Below, piece by piece: positions 1-7,564 of a DNA stretch of 32,514 bases. This DNA comes from Streptomyces coryli (GTDB lineage: Bacteria > Actinomycetota > Actinomycetes > Streptomycetales > Streptomycetaceae). A program made the position numbers and the translations under genes. Below the pieces are notes generated by a model. It ran no database searches and was not told the DNA's origin. It saw only the letters and a list, made by a program, of their open reading frames with translations. Location of the stretch: contig NZ_JAAKZV010000075.1 in NCBI RefSeq assembly GCF_011044975.1, forward strand, positions 1 through 32,514, read 5' to 3'. Each line of letters starts with the position of its first letter. Within the stretch, counting starts at the first letter, position 1.

Positions 1-101
1 CTCCCACCCCAGCCACTAGCGTTCACCCCCTGGCCCCCCGGGGAATGGGGGGTCTACCGGGGGCGGTAGCGACCAGTAGTCAGGCCAGGAGGGGAGCCAC
101 G

Positions 102-1694
102 GTGAGTACACGTGCCGCAGCGCAGGGGGGTGGGGGCGCGGAGCCCCCGGAGGAGCTCGGGCTGACCGATACCGAGAAAGGGCTCTGGCACGCCTTCCGC
201 ACCGGCAGCATGTATGACTTGCGCGAACGCGACCCCGCCCACGACGACCCGGCCGGCCTCCACACCTGGGGTCCCGAGCGCACCGTACGCGCCGTCCTCG
301 TCGCCCTGCTCCTCCTCGACGGCCCCCCGGCCGCCCCCGGCCGGGTCTCCGCGATCAAGATCAACGGCGCCCGACTCACCGGCAAGCTCGACCTCTCCGG
401 CGGAAACGTCACCCCTTACCTCGAGCTGCGCAATTGCCGCTTCGAGGAGGAGGTCCTCCTCCCCGAGTGCCGGGTGACCACCGCCCGCTTCATCGCCTGC
501 GCCATCCCCCGCTTCGAGGGTGCCCGCCTCCAGGCGGAGGGCGACCTGCACCTCCCCCGCTGCACCATCGACAGCGGCGTCCGCCTCACCGACGCCCGCA
601 TCGGCACGGACCTGCAGATCAGCCAGCTCACGGTACGGCCCGACCGCCGCGGCCAAGCCCTCGCCGCCGACGGCATCACCGTCGGGCAGGACCTCACGGC
701 CGAGCTGCTCCAGTCGTACGGGCAGGTCAGCCTGCGCGGCGCGAGCATCGGCGTCTCCCTGAACCTCGCCGGCAGCATGCTCCGCAATCCGTACGGCCGC
801 CGCGCCCTGAACGCCCCGCAGCTCACCGTGGAGCGCTCCTTCCACCTCACCCCGGCGCGGCTGCGGGTCGCGCCGCTCGGCGAGCAGACGCCCCCGTTCG
901 GCACCGGCAGCCGGAACTTCGAGTGCCACGGCGGCGTGCGGCTCGACGACGGGCGCTTCGGCGGGATGGTCGACTTCAAGGACGCCCGCTTCGTCATGGA
1001 CGAGGACCAGGAGATCTCGCTGCGCCGGATCCAGACGCCCGAGCTGCGCTTCACCGGCAAGCCGCCGGAGGGCGGCCGGGTCGTCCTGTCCGGCGCCAAG
1101 GTCGGCAACCTCGCCGACACGTACGCCAGCTGGCCGTCCCCCGGGCGCCTGCAGATGGCGGGGTTCGCGTACGAGCATCTGATACCGACCGACCGGTTCC
1201 CGATCGCCGAGCGCCTGGAGTGGGTGGCCGCCGCCACCGCCGAGTACTCGCCGGAGCCGTACGAGCAGCTCGCCAATGTGCTGCGGCGCTCCGGCGAGGA
1301 CCACGACGCCCGCCGCGTCCTGCTCGCCAAGCACCGCCGGGAGCGCGAGACCCTCGGGCCCGCGGGCAAGGCGTGGGGCTATCTGCAGGACTGGGCGGTG
1401 GCGTACGGCTACCGGCCGACCCGCGCGATGCTGTGGATGGCGGTGCTGTGGGCGCTGGGCACCTTCTTCTTCTCGCAGGTCGAAGCGCAGGCCACGCAGA
1501 AGGATTCCGACGCCCGCTTCAATTCCGCCCTCTATGCCCTGGACATCCTGCTGCCGGTGATCGACCTGGGGCAGGAAACGGCGTGGCAGCAGCGGGGAGC
1601 CGCGCAATGGGTGTCGGCCCTGTTCGTACTGGCCGGATGGACCCTCGCGACCACGGTCGCGGCGGGGGCTTCGCGGCTGCTTCGCCGCCAGTGA
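102..1694 (+). CDS. Membrane protein with beta-helix-like repeats, function unknown
   Basis: A 530-residue protein of unknown function. GTG at 102 was chosen because AGGAGGGGAG lies 5 nt upstream (87-96); an in-frame ATG at 45 has no such site. Residues about 80-340 contain recurring short strand-like units that alternate hydrophobic and polar residues (LDLSGG, LELRNCRF, ARFIAC, LHLPRC, VRLTDARIG). This resembles pentapeptide-type or bactofilin-like right-handed beta-helices. A charged helical stretch follows (YEQLANVLRRSGEDHDARRV), then two membrane segments near residues 440-458 and 503-522. The repeat part probably faces the cytoplasm and is anchored by the C-terminal hairpin, which is inference. 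Relatives in Streptomyces are often labelled membrane-associated oxidoreductase, but no nucleotide-binding or redox motif is visible, so I do not use that name. Confidence 0.85.
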   Translation: MSTRAAAQGGGGAEPPEELGLTDTEKGLWHAFRTGSMYDLRERDPAHDDPAGLHTWGPERTVRAVLVALLLLDGPPAAPGRVSAIKINGARLTGKLDLSGGNVTPYLELRNCRFEEEVLLPECRVTTARFIACAIPRFEGARLQAEGDLHLPRCTIDSGVRLTDARIGTDLQISQLTVRPDRRGQALAADGITVGQDLTAELLQSYGQVSLRGASIGVSLNLAGSMLRNPYGRRALNAPQLTVERSFHLTPARLRVAPLGEQTPPFGTGSRNFECHGGVRLDDGRFGGMVDFKDARFVMDEDQEISLRRIQTPELRFTGKPPEGGRVVLSGAKVGNLADTYASWPSPGRLQMAGFAYEHLIPTDRFPIAERLEWVAAATAEYSPEPYEQLANVLRRSGEDHDARRVLLAKHRRERETLGPAGKAWGYLQDWAVAYGYRPTRAMLWMAVLWALGTFFFSQVEAQATQKDSDARFNSALYALDILLPVIDLGQETAWQQRGAAQWVSALFVLAGWTLATTVAAGASRLLRRQ

Positions 1695-1761
1695 CCGCAT
1701 TTTTCCGGGGGACGACCCCCGGACCCCCGCTGCGGTGGCCGGATCATCTCCGCCGCGCCCT

Positions 1762-1767
1762 TAGGAT
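1762..1767 (+). promoter_or_regulatory. Probable -10 element of a leaderless promoter (lon-like gene)
   Basis: TAGGAT matches the Streptomyces -10 consensus and ends 6 nt before the GTG at 1774, so transcription would begin at or next to the start codon. No clear -35 hexamer is visible 16-19 nt upstream. The AGGA inside the same hexamer could instead serve as a weak ribosome site. Confidence 0.5.
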
Positions 1768-1773
1768 TTGCGC

Positions 1774-2514
1774 GTGACCGTCGCCAGCCTCCCCCTGTTC
1801 CCGTTGAACACGGTGCTGTTCCCTGGGCTGGTGCTCCCGCTCAACGTCTTCGAGGAGCGCTACCGCGCCATGATGCGCGCGCTGCTGGAGAAGGACGAGG
1901 AGGAGCGGCAGTTCGGGGTCGTCGCCATCCGGGACGGGCGCGAGGTCGCGCCGACCGCGCCGGGGCTGCCGGACGAGGAGGCCGAAGAGGCCGCGAAGGG
2001 CCCGGCGGCCGGCTTCGGGGCCGATCCGCTGCAGGCCTTCTTCACCGTGGGCTGTACGGCGGACGCCGCCACCATCAGGGAGCGCGAGGACGGCGGCTTC
2101 GAGGTGCTGGCCACGGGCACGCGGCGGTTCAAGCTGCTCTCGGTGGACGCCTCGGGGCCGTTCCTGACCGGCGAGGTCGAGCTGCTCAGCGAGGAGGAGG
2201 GCGACGGCGCGGGCGCGCTGGCGTCCGGGGTGCTGCGGGCGTTCCGCACGTACCAGAAGCGTCTTGCCGGTGCGCGGGAGCGCTCGGTGGCGGCGGACCA
2301 GGAGCTGCCGGACGAGCCGTCGGTGGTGTCGTACCTGGTCGCGGCGGCCGCGGTGCTGGACGTGCCGACGAAGCAGCGGCTGCTGCAGACGCCGGACACG
2401 GCGTCGCGTCTCGCGGAGGAGCTGAAATTGCTTCGCCGCGAGTCGGCGGTGATCGGTAAGCTCCCGTCGCTGCCGGCGGTCGAGCTGACCCGGCAGCCGA
2501 CGAGCCCGAATTAA
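1774..2514 (+). CDS. Lon N-terminal (substrate-binding) domain protein
   Basis: A 246-residue stand-alone Lon N-terminal-domain protein (LON_substr_bdg family) without the AAA+ or protease parts of Lon. The family signature is at the N terminus: LPLFPLNTVLFPGLVLPL followed by FEERYR. The C-terminal half is a helical bundle (VVSYLVAAAAVLDVPTKQRLL, then SRLAEELKLLRRE), as in stand-alone members. Its biochemical role is not established in actinobacteria; a peptide-binding or adaptor role is inferred from the domain. I chose GTG 1774 rather than the in-frame TTG at 1768 because TAGGAT directly precedes it with leaderless spacing and related proteins start near VTVA. The YbaK-like gene follows after 25 nt, so the two may be cotranscribed. 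Confidence 0.9.
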   Translation: MTVASLPLFPLNTVLFPGLVLPLNVFEERYRAMMRALLEKDEEERQFGVVAIRDGREVAPTAPGLPDEEAEEAAKGPAAGFGADPLQAFFTVGCTADAATIREREDGGFEVLATGTRRFKLLSVDASGPFLTGEVELLSEEEGDGAGALASGVLRAFRTYQKRLAGARERSVAADQELPDEPSVVSYLVAAAAVLDVPTKQRLLQTPDTASRLAEELKLLRRESAVIGKLPSLPAVELTRQPTSPN

Positions 2515-2539
2515 GACTCTCCGCGGCAGGTCACGGCAC

Positions 2540-3040
2540 ATGGCGAAGAAGAAGCAGAAGCAGCAGTCCGGCGGCACCCCGGCGACGGTCGCGCTGACGA
2601 CCGCGGGCAAGCCCTTCACCGTGCATGCCTACGAGCACGACCCCGCGGTCGCGTCGTACGGCGAAGAGGCCGCCGAGGCGCTCGGCGTCGACCCGGGCCA
2701 GGTCTTCAAGACCCTCGTCGCCGAGGTCGACGGCGCGCTGACGGTCGCGGTGGTGCCGGTCTCCGGCTCGCTCGACCTCAAGGCCCTCGCGTCGGCGGCC
2801 GGCGGCAAGCGCGCCACGATGGCCGACCCGGCGGCGGCGGAGCGCACCACCGGATACGTACGCGGCGGCATCTCCCCGCTCGGCCAGCGCAAGCGGCTCC
2901 CCACGGTCGTGGACGCGTCGGCCTCTTCGTACGAGACCGTGTGCGTGTCGGCGGGCCGCCGGGGCCTGGAGGTCGAGCTGGCCCCCGCGGACCTGGCCGA
3001 GCTGACGGGCGCGGTGGTGGCGCCGATCGCCCGCGGCTAA
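2540..3040 (+). CDS. ybaK: YbaK/EbsC family Cys-tRNA(Pro) deacylase
   Basis: A 166-residue editing-domain protein of the YbaK/ProX superfamily. Family members hydrolyse Cys-tRNA(Pro) mischarged by prolyl-tRNA synthetase and act freely in the cytoplasm. The VFKTLV motif, with the essential lysine of the family at K57, and GYVRGGISPLGQRKRLP with the conserved GxxSP loop are both present. The length is typical. The N terminus starts with a Lys/Gln-rich stretch (MAKKKQKQQ) outside the fold. ATG 2540 has only a weak GCAGG upstream (2526-2530). The gene lies 25 nt after the Lon-domain gene. Its TAA stop overlaps the TAG stop of the convergent bL37 gene, so the two reading frames touch tail to tail. 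Family assignment is firm; exact tRNA specificity is inferred. Confidence 0.92.
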   Translation: MAKKKQKQQSGGTPATVALTTAGKPFTVHAYEHDPAVASYGEEAAEALGVDPGQVFKTLVAEVDGALTVAVVPVSGSLDLKALASAAGGKRATMADPAAAERTTGYVRGGISPLGQRKRLPTVVDASASSYETVCVSAGRRGLEVELAPADLAELTGAVVAPIARG

Positions 3041-3111
3041 GCGGGCCGGCTCCCGTGATTGGCTTTGCCCTTTTTGATCCGCCACTTACGCTTACGCGTC
3101 TTCTTGGACAT
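3037..3111 (-). CDS. Ribosomal protein bL37 (24 aa)
   Basis: A 24-codon gene running from ATG at 3111 to TAG at 3037. The product begins MSKKTRKRKWRIKKG and ends KANHGSRPA. The start (M-S/A-K plus Arg/Lys run) and the C-terminal KANHG-x-RP-A signature match the actinobacterial large-subunit protein bL37, first seen in mycobacterial ribosome structures and also 24 residues long. Twelve of 24 residues are Lys or Arg, as expected for a peptide buried in rRNA. The stop overlaps the stop of the convergent ybaK-like gene by 3 nt. Upstream (minus strand) there is only a weak ribosome site. The 130 bp to the divergent ABC gene must carry its promoter. Such genes are routinely missed because of their size. 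The main doubt is that the identification rests on remembered family sequence. Confidence 0.82.
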   Translation of the reverse strand: MSKKTRKRKWRIKKGKANHGSRPA

Positions 3112-3227
3112 GTCCAGGTCTTACTGGCACCACAGGGAGCCGTCAACGCTCCGCGCACGCCGGGTCCTCCGCCCCGCCCCGCGACGCGAACACCAGCCCC
3201 GTACGCCCCGCCCGAAGGGCGACCGCG

Positions 3228-3233
3228 TACCCT
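3228..3233 (+). promoter_or_regulatory. Probable -10 element of a leaderless promoter (ABC exporter)
   Basis: TACCCT lies 8 nt before the GTG at 3242, with no Shine-Dalgarno between. The spacing fits a transcript starting at the start codon. No convincing -35 hexamer was found. Confidence 0.45.
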
Positions 3234-3241
3234 CGTACCTC

Positions 3242-4195
3242 GTGAGCACAGGCGCCTGCACGATCCGCGATCTCACCAAGAGCTACGGCGATGTCCGCGC
3301 CAACGACGGCGTCAGCCTCGACGTGCACCGCGGTGAGATCTTCGGCCTGCTCGGGCCGAACGGCGCCGGGAAATCCACCCTCGTACGGCAGCTGACCGGC
3401 CTGCTCCGCCCCGACTCCGGCGCCATCTCGCTCCTCGGCCACGACCTCGTCCGCCACCCCGAGCGCGCCTCCCGCCTCCTCGGCTATCTCGGCCAGGAGT
3501 CCACCGCCCTCGACGAGCTCCCGGTCGGCCTCGCCGCCGAGACCACCGCCCGGCTGCGCGGCCTGAGCGCCCGCGCCGCCCGTACGGAACGCGACGCCGT
3601 CCTCGACGAGCTCGGCCTCACGCCGCTCGCCGCCAAGCCACTCGCCCGCCTCTCCGGCGGCCAGCGCCGGCTGGCCTGCGTGGCCGCCGCGCTCGCCGGC
3701 GCCCGCCCGGTCCTGGTGCTGGACGAGCCGACCACCGGCATGGACCCGGTCGCCCGGCGCGCCGTCTGGGCCGCGGTCGACCGGCGGCGGACCGCCGACG
3801 GCGTCACCGTCATCCTCGTCACCCACAACGTCATCGAAGCCGAGACCGTCCTGGACCGGGTCGCGGTGATGGACGCCGGCCGGGTCATCGCCTGCGACAC
3901 CCCCGGCGGGCTGAAGGCGCGGATCGACGACGAGGTGCGGGTCGAGCTCGTGTGGCGCGAGACGGCGCCCGTGCACCTGCCCGAGGTCGCCGCGCTGTCG
4001 GCCCGTAACGACGGCGCCGAGAACGGCCGCCGCTGGACCCTCCGCCTCCCGACGGACGAGGCCCGCGCCGCGGTCGCCGCCGTCACCGGTGGCCCGGCCT
4101 TCGACGCGCTCGACGACTTCACCCTGACCACCCCGAGCCTGGAGGACGTCTACATGAGCCTCGGCGGACGCGGCGAAGGCCTGGTGAAGGCATGA
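3242..4195 (+). CDS. ABC transporter ATP-binding protein (ABC-2 / DrrA-like)
   Basis: A 317-residue ATPase subunit of an export-type ABC transporter. Walker A GPNGAGKS is at residues 38-45, the signature LSGGQ near 137-141, Walker B VLVLDEP near 160, the D-loop region GMDP just after it, and the switch histidine in VTHN near 193. The C-terminal 90 residues (about 225-317) form the accessory domain typical of DrrA/CcmA-like exporters and end in the usual SLEDVYMSLGGR motif. GTG 3242 is preferred over the upstream in-frame GTG at 3059, which would add 61 Arg/Pro-rich residues and overlap the bL37 gene. The stop overlaps the permease start (ATGA at 4192-4195), indicating translational coupling. 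The substrate cannot be told from sequence; drug, lipid or peptide export are all possible. Confidence 0.93.
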   Translation: MSTGACTIRDLTKSYGDVRANDGVSLDVHRGEIFGLLGPNGAGKSTLVRQLTGLLRPDSGAISLLGHDLVRHPERASRLLGYLGQESTALDELPVGLAAETTARLRGLSARAARTERDAVLDELGLTPLAAKPLARLSGGQRRLACVAAALAGARPVLVLDEPTTGMDPVARRAVWAAVDRRRTADGVTVILVTHNVIEAETVLDRVAVMDAGRVIACDTPGGLKARIDDEVRVELVWRETAPVHLPEVAALSARNDGAENGRRWTLRLPTDEARAAVAAVTGGPAFDALDDFTLTTPSLEDVYMSLGGRGEGLVKA

Positions 4196-5007
4196 CGACG
4201 ACCGCGGCGGAGAACGCGACCACGGCGCGGCCCTACGAGGCCGCCGCCCCCCTCGCCCCGCGGGCCGCCTTCCTGCCCGCCCTCGGCGCCGTCTACCGGG
4301 CCCAGCTCGCCCGCGCCCGGGTCTCGCGCATCCCGCTGCTCTTCGTCGCCACCTTCCAGTCCATCGGGATCATGGTGCTGATGCGCGGCGTCGTCGACGC
4401 CGACCCCGGCAGCGAGGCGGCGCGCTCGGTCGTCGCGGGCTCCACCGTCCTCGTCGTCGCCTTCGTCGCGCTGAACCTGCTCGCCCAGTACTTCGGCCGG
4501 CTCCGCGCCCACGGCGGCCTCGACCACTACGCCACGCTGCCGGTGCCGCCCGCCGCGGTCGTGCTGGGTGCGGCGGGCGCGTACGCCTCCTTCACCGTCC
4601 CCGGCACGGTCGTCACCGCCGTCTTCGGCAGCGTGCTCTTCGACCTGCCGCTCACCCACCTGTGGCTGCTCGCCGCCGTCATCCCGCTGGCCGGCGCCGC
4701 GCTCGCCGGACTCGGCGCGGCGCTCGGGCTGCTGGCACCGCGCCCGGAGCTGGCCACGCTCGCCGGGCAGCTCGGCATGTCCGCGGCGCTGCTCCTCGGC
4801 GTCATCCCGGCGGCGAACCTGCCCGCCCCCATCGCCCTCGCCCGCGATCTGCTGCCTTCCACATACGGGGTCGAGGCCCTGGCCCGCAGCTTCGGCCCGC
4901 ACCCGGACTGGGCGGCGGTCGCCACTGACCTCGCCGTGTGCGCCGGTGTCGGGGTGCTGGCGCTGGCCGCGGCCACCTGGGCCTACCGGCGGGCGGCGCT
5001 GCGGTGA
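4192..5007 (+). CDS. ABC-2 type transporter permease
   Basis: A 271-residue membrane subunit partnering the ATPase just upstream, with which it shares an ATGA overlap. The first 35 residues are a soluble Ala-rich extension. About six hydrophobic segments follow, including IPLLFVATFQSIGIMVLMRG, VAGSTVLVVAFVALNLLAQ, AVVLGAAGAYASFTVPG, LWLLAAVIPLAGAALAG and AAVATDLAVCAGVGVLALAA. The pattern RDLLPSTYGVEALARSF in the last third is typical of ABC-2 permeases, where it links the final two membrane helices. A homodimer with two ATPase subunits is the expected assembly. The next gene starts 83 nt downstream with its own promoter-like hexamer, so the operon may be only two genes. Confidence 0.92.
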   Translation: MTTTAAENATTARPYEAAAPLAPRAAFLPALGAVYRAQLARARVSRIPLLFVATFQSIGIMVLMRGVVDADPGSEAARSVVAGSTVLVVAFVALNLLAQYFGRLRAHGGLDHYATLPVPPAAVVLGAAGAYASFTVPGTVVTAVFGSVLFDLPLTHLWLLAAVIPLAGAALAGLGAALGLLAPRPELATLAGQLGMSAALLLGVIPAANLPAPIALARDLLPSTYGVEALARSFGPHPDWAAVATDLAVCAGVGVLALAAATWAYRRAALR

Positions 5008-5077
5008 TACGTGTGGCACGTGTCGTAAGAAACGCCCGAACTACTGCCCCTTCGGCGGACGTACGACCGACCCCTGG

Positions 5078-5083
5078 CACCAT
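5078..5083 (+). promoter_or_regulatory. Possible -10 element of a leaderless promoter (DUF2567 gene)
   Basis: CACCAT ends 6 nt before the GTG at 5090. It differs from TANNNT at the first position. The ATG within it opens only three codons before TGA, so it is not the gene start. Confidence 0.35.
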
Positions 5084-5089
5084 GGCTGG

Positions 5090-5734
5090 GTGACAGCTCC
5101 CATGACGCCGCATGGCCCGCCGCAACACGGCTCCTCACCCGACTCCTCCTGGCCCTCCCCGGTCGCCGCTCCCGGCGCCGGGTACGGCCTGTCGGGACGC
5201 GAGCTGCGCGGCGCGGCGCTGATCGCGGCGGGCAGCGCCCTGGCCGGCCTGCTCTACGGAGCGCTGTGGACGTGGCTGGCGCCGCGGGTGCCGCTCATCG
5301 CGCAGGACGGTGCGGTGCTGCTGCGGGACTCCGAGTCGGAGCACACGATCGCCATCGACGGCACCTTCACCCTGCTCGGCCTCGGCTTCGGCGCGCTGGC
5401 GGCGGCCCTGGTCTTTCTGTGGCGCCGCCGCGGCGGCGTCGCCCTGGTGCTGGCGCTGGCCATCGGCGGCCTGCTCGCGGCGCTGGTGGCCTGGCGCTTC
5501 GGGGTATGGCTCGGCCCGCCGCAGGACGTAGCGGCCCAGGCGAAGTCGGTCGGCGAGGGCAAGGCCTTCGACGCCCCCCTCCGCCTGAACGCCAAGGGCG
5601 CCCTGCTGGCCTGGCCGGTGGGCGCCATGATCGCCCACCTGATCCTCACGGGCCTCTTCGGCCCGCGCGACCCGGACCCCCAGCCCCAGTCCCCGGGCAA
5701 CTGGCAGGGCTGGGGCCAGCCGCCGGCGTCGTAA
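5090..5734 (+). CDS. DUF2567 four-helix membrane protein
   Basis: A 214-residue integral membrane protein matching the actinobacterial DUF2567 family. A Pro/Ser-rich cytoplasmic N terminus (1-38) is followed by membrane helices near 41-63, 93-112, 117-140 and 168-190. The tail is Pro/Gln-rich. The conserved family traits are LWLAP-type RVPL after the first helix (WTWLAPRVPL), the extracytoplasmic loop with a GTFTLLGLGFG entry to helix 2, and AWRFGVWLGP before the last loop. No enzyme motif is visible and the role is unknown. GTG 5090 is chosen because the upstream in-frame sequence overlaps the permease gene out of frame and because a -10-like hexamer immediately precedes it. It ends 10 bp from the convergent NYN gene, with no hairpin between them. 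Confidence 0.85.
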   Translation: MTAPMTPHGPPQHGSSPDSSWPSPVAAPGAGYGLSGRELRGAALIAAGSALAGLLYGALWTWLAPRVPLIAQDGAVLLRDSESEHTIAIDGTFTLLGLGFGALAAALVFLWRRRGGVALVLALAIGGLLAALVAWRFGVWLGPPQDVAAQAKSVGEGKAFDAPLRLNAKGALLAWPVGAMIAHLILTGLFGPRDPDPQPQSPGNWQGWGQPPAS

Positions 5735-5744
5735 CGCCGGAGCG

Positions 5745-7145
5745 CTACGCCCCGCGCTCGGCAGGGGCGGGCGCGGGGGCCGGTGCCGGTGCCGGTGCCG
5801 GCGCCGGGGTGGACGCGGGCGCGGGCGGAGCCGGCGCCGGAGCCCGGTCCGCCGTCACCCCGCCTCCCTCGGAGGCGGCCCGCACATCGACCTCGCGCCA
5901 GAACCCGGCGCGAATCGCATAGCGATCGTGTTCATCGATCTGGTCGTCCTTGTGGGCGAGCAGCCCGAACCGCGCGGCGTACCGCAGCAGTTCACCATCG
6001 ATCCGGTGTGGAATCCGCGGATACTGCCCCGCCAGCACCGGCAGCTGCGCCGTCTCCCCCAGCCGCTCGATCCACCGCCGCGCGAAGACCTGACCCACCT
6101 CGTACGGATCACCACCGATCGCGGTGATGTCCTCCTCGCGATCGGCCCACCGCTGCTCCGCACTCGTCAGCGACGCCAGCGTAGGCAGCGACGCCGTCTC
6201 CGCGGACTCACCGGTGCCGCCCCGCTCGACCCACCCCTTGTCGGAGGACCACCGCAGCGTGGCGTTCCCCGGCGCGGCCGCCTGCCCGCCGGCCCGCGCC
6301 TCGGGCATCGAAGCGGCACGCGCCGCACCCAGCCCGGCGAGGTCCTTCGGCGTCGGTACGCCCTTGCCCGAGGCGCCGCCCTCCGCCGCATCCGCCTCGG
6401 CCCCGGCCTCGACGGGCTCGCTCCCATTCGCACCGGCACCGGCGGCGGCAGCCGCCTCCGCGGCCTCACCGCGCGCCTCGGCCGCCACTCCCTTGTCCAC
6501 CGCGGCAGCGGCACTCGCGCCCTCCGGCAGCGGCGCCGACAGAATCGCCGCGATCTCCGGCCGCGGGGCCGGCGCCGGGGCGCAGATCCCGGTGAGCTCC
6601 TTCACCCGAACGGCCTGCGTGATCCAGGCCCGGTCGAGCACTCTGCGTTCATCTGCCTCGGCGACCAGGTCCTCGGACTGGTTGTAGTCGCCGTCCGCGG
6701 CCTGCACGGCCCACAGGTGCACGGCCACGCCGTGCTCCTTCGCGGACATCATCCCGGGCAGCAGATCGCCGTCCCCGGTGATCAGCACGACATCGCTGCA
6801 GGCCCGGTTACGCGCCAGCTCCGTGAGCTCCGCGTGCATCGCGGCGTCTACACCCTTCTGGGCCCACCGGCCGTCACTGCGCGTGAGCGCACCCAGCCGC
6901 ACGGTGACCCGGGGCATGACGCGCAGCCGGCGGTGCTCGGGCTGCGGGACCCGGTCGGGGGCGCCGTCGAACCAGTAGATCCGCAGCAGGGGCTGCCCCG
7001 TATCCGCCTCGGCGCGTTCCCGCAGGCCCTGCACAAGGGCGGCGTGGTCAATGGTGATACGGGAGCGTGCGGGCTCTCCGGCCAGCAGGCTCGCGGCGGC
7101 GCCCAGCAGATAGCCGGCGTCCACCAGGACGACGCAGCGGTCCAT
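5745..7145 (-). CDS. NYN domain protein, putative PIN-like RNase, with Ala-Pro tail
   Basis: A 466-residue cytoplasmic protein. Residues 1-170 are a NYN domain (PIN-like nuclease fold): VLVDAGYLL with Asp9, GVDAAMHAEL with Asp100, and ITGDGDLLPGM with Asp125 and Asp127. These are the acidic residues that bind metal in the family. An Ala/Glu-rich low-complexity linker covers about 190-320. A second conserved block near 330-425 contains IPHRIDGELLRYAARFGLL and could be a small winged-helix module, which is inference. The last 40 residues are a run of Ala-Pro dipeptides. ATG 7145 is preceded by GAGGGTGAG on the minus strand. NYN proteins usually cleave or process RNA; no substrate can be named. 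The divergent small-protein operon starts 200 bp away. Confidence 0.88.
   Translation of the reverse strand: MDRCVVLVDAGYLLGAAASLLAGEPARSRITIDHAALVQGLRERAEADTGQPLLRIYWFDGAPDRVPQPEHRRLRVMPRVTVRLGALTRSDGRWAQKGVDAAMHAELTELARNRACSDVVLITGDGDLLPGMMSAKEHGVAVHLWAVQAADGDYNQSEDLVAEADERRVLDRAWITQAVRVKELTGICAPAPAPRPEIAAILSAPLPEGASAAAAVDKGVAAEARGEAAEAAAAAGAGANGSEPVEAGAEADAAEGGASGKGVPTPKDLAGLGAARAASMPEARAGGQAAAPGNATLRWSSDKGWVERGGTGESAETASLPTLASLTSAEQRWADREEDITAIGGDPYEVGQVFARRWIERLGETAQLPVLAGQYPRIPHRIDGELLRYAARFGLLAHKDDQIDEHDRYAIRAGFWREVDVRAASEGGGVTADRAPAPAPPAPASTPAPAPAPAPAPAPAPAERGA
5763..5843. repeat. GC-only hexamer repeat encoding the Ala-Pro tail
   Basis: On the plus strand this stretch is a near-perfect array of GGTGCC/GGCGCC-like hexamers, which read as repeated Ala-Pro on the minus strand at the C terminus of the NYN protein. 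Such arrays change length by slippage, so the tail is expected to vary between strains. Confidence 0.7.
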
Positions 7146-7345
7146 GATCTCACCCTCTCGTCCGGCGGCTTTTCACGCGGGGTTGCCTTCGAGTCTGCCC
7201 GACTGCAAGGGGGTTATCAGCAGCACGGCGATCTTCGGCGTGGCGGCCTTCGCGATCACAGACGGTAATTGCCCGAAATGCGACAGATGTCGCCCCATGC
7301 GACGGTGATTTCCGCGGGGGACCCGCAACCGTGAAGGAAAGAATC
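7146..7345. other. Divergent intergenic region (NYN gene / small Gln-rich operon)
   Basis: Two hundred bases separate divergent starts and should carry both promoters. I see no confident -35/-10 pair. A short GC hairpin (GCGGG-GGA-CCCGC) lies just before the ribosome site of the plus-strand gene. Confidence 0.5.
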
Positions 7346-7558
7346 ATGGGTAAGGGCAAGAAGCGCAGGCAGCAGGAGCAGAACAAGCACCAGGACAAGT
7401 ACGCCGCTCCTGACGGCCGCGACCAGAACCAGTCCCAGGACCAGCCGCAGCGCGGCGCCCAGCAGTCCTTCGACGAGAACGCCTCACTTGACGACGCCCT
7501 TGGTGACGCCGCCGCTCCCGGTGGCTTCGAGCAGGGCCAGTCGTTCGGGGAGCGGTGA
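7346..7558 (+). CDS. Small disordered Gln-rich protein, unknown function
   Basis: A 70-residue, strongly hydrophilic protein starting MGKGKKRRQQEQNKHQDKY. It has no hydrophobic core and is rich in Gln, Asp, Asn and Gly, so it is probably intrinsically disordered. ATG 7346 was chosen because AAGGAAAG ends 5 nt upstream (7334-7341); an earlier in-frame GTG at 7331 overlaps that site. It contains the motif QRGAQQ, which recurs in the next gene 6 nt downstream, suggesting a cotranscribed and possibly related pair. No domain is recognised. Codon use is normal high GC, consistent with a real gene. Confidence 0.75.
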   Translation: MGKGKKRRQQEQNKHQDKYAAPDGRDQNQSQDQPQRGAQQSFDENASLDDALGDAAAPGGFEQGQSFGER

Positions 7559-7564
7559 TCGGCG

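Noticed and set aside
1-101. Gene end or RNA gene at the left edge
   Set aside because: The first 101 bases show G/C runs and a ribosome site for the first gene, but no stop of an upstream gene, RNA fold or adapter that I could support.
54-1700. A 548-codon open frame on the minus strand opposite the first gene
   Set aside because: The plus-strand frame has a strong ribosome site, structured repeats and membrane segments; the minus frame is featureless.
5763-5843. CRISPR-like or regulatory tandem repeat
   Set aside because: The hexamer array is in frame with the NYN protein and simply encodes Ala-Pro; there are no spacers.
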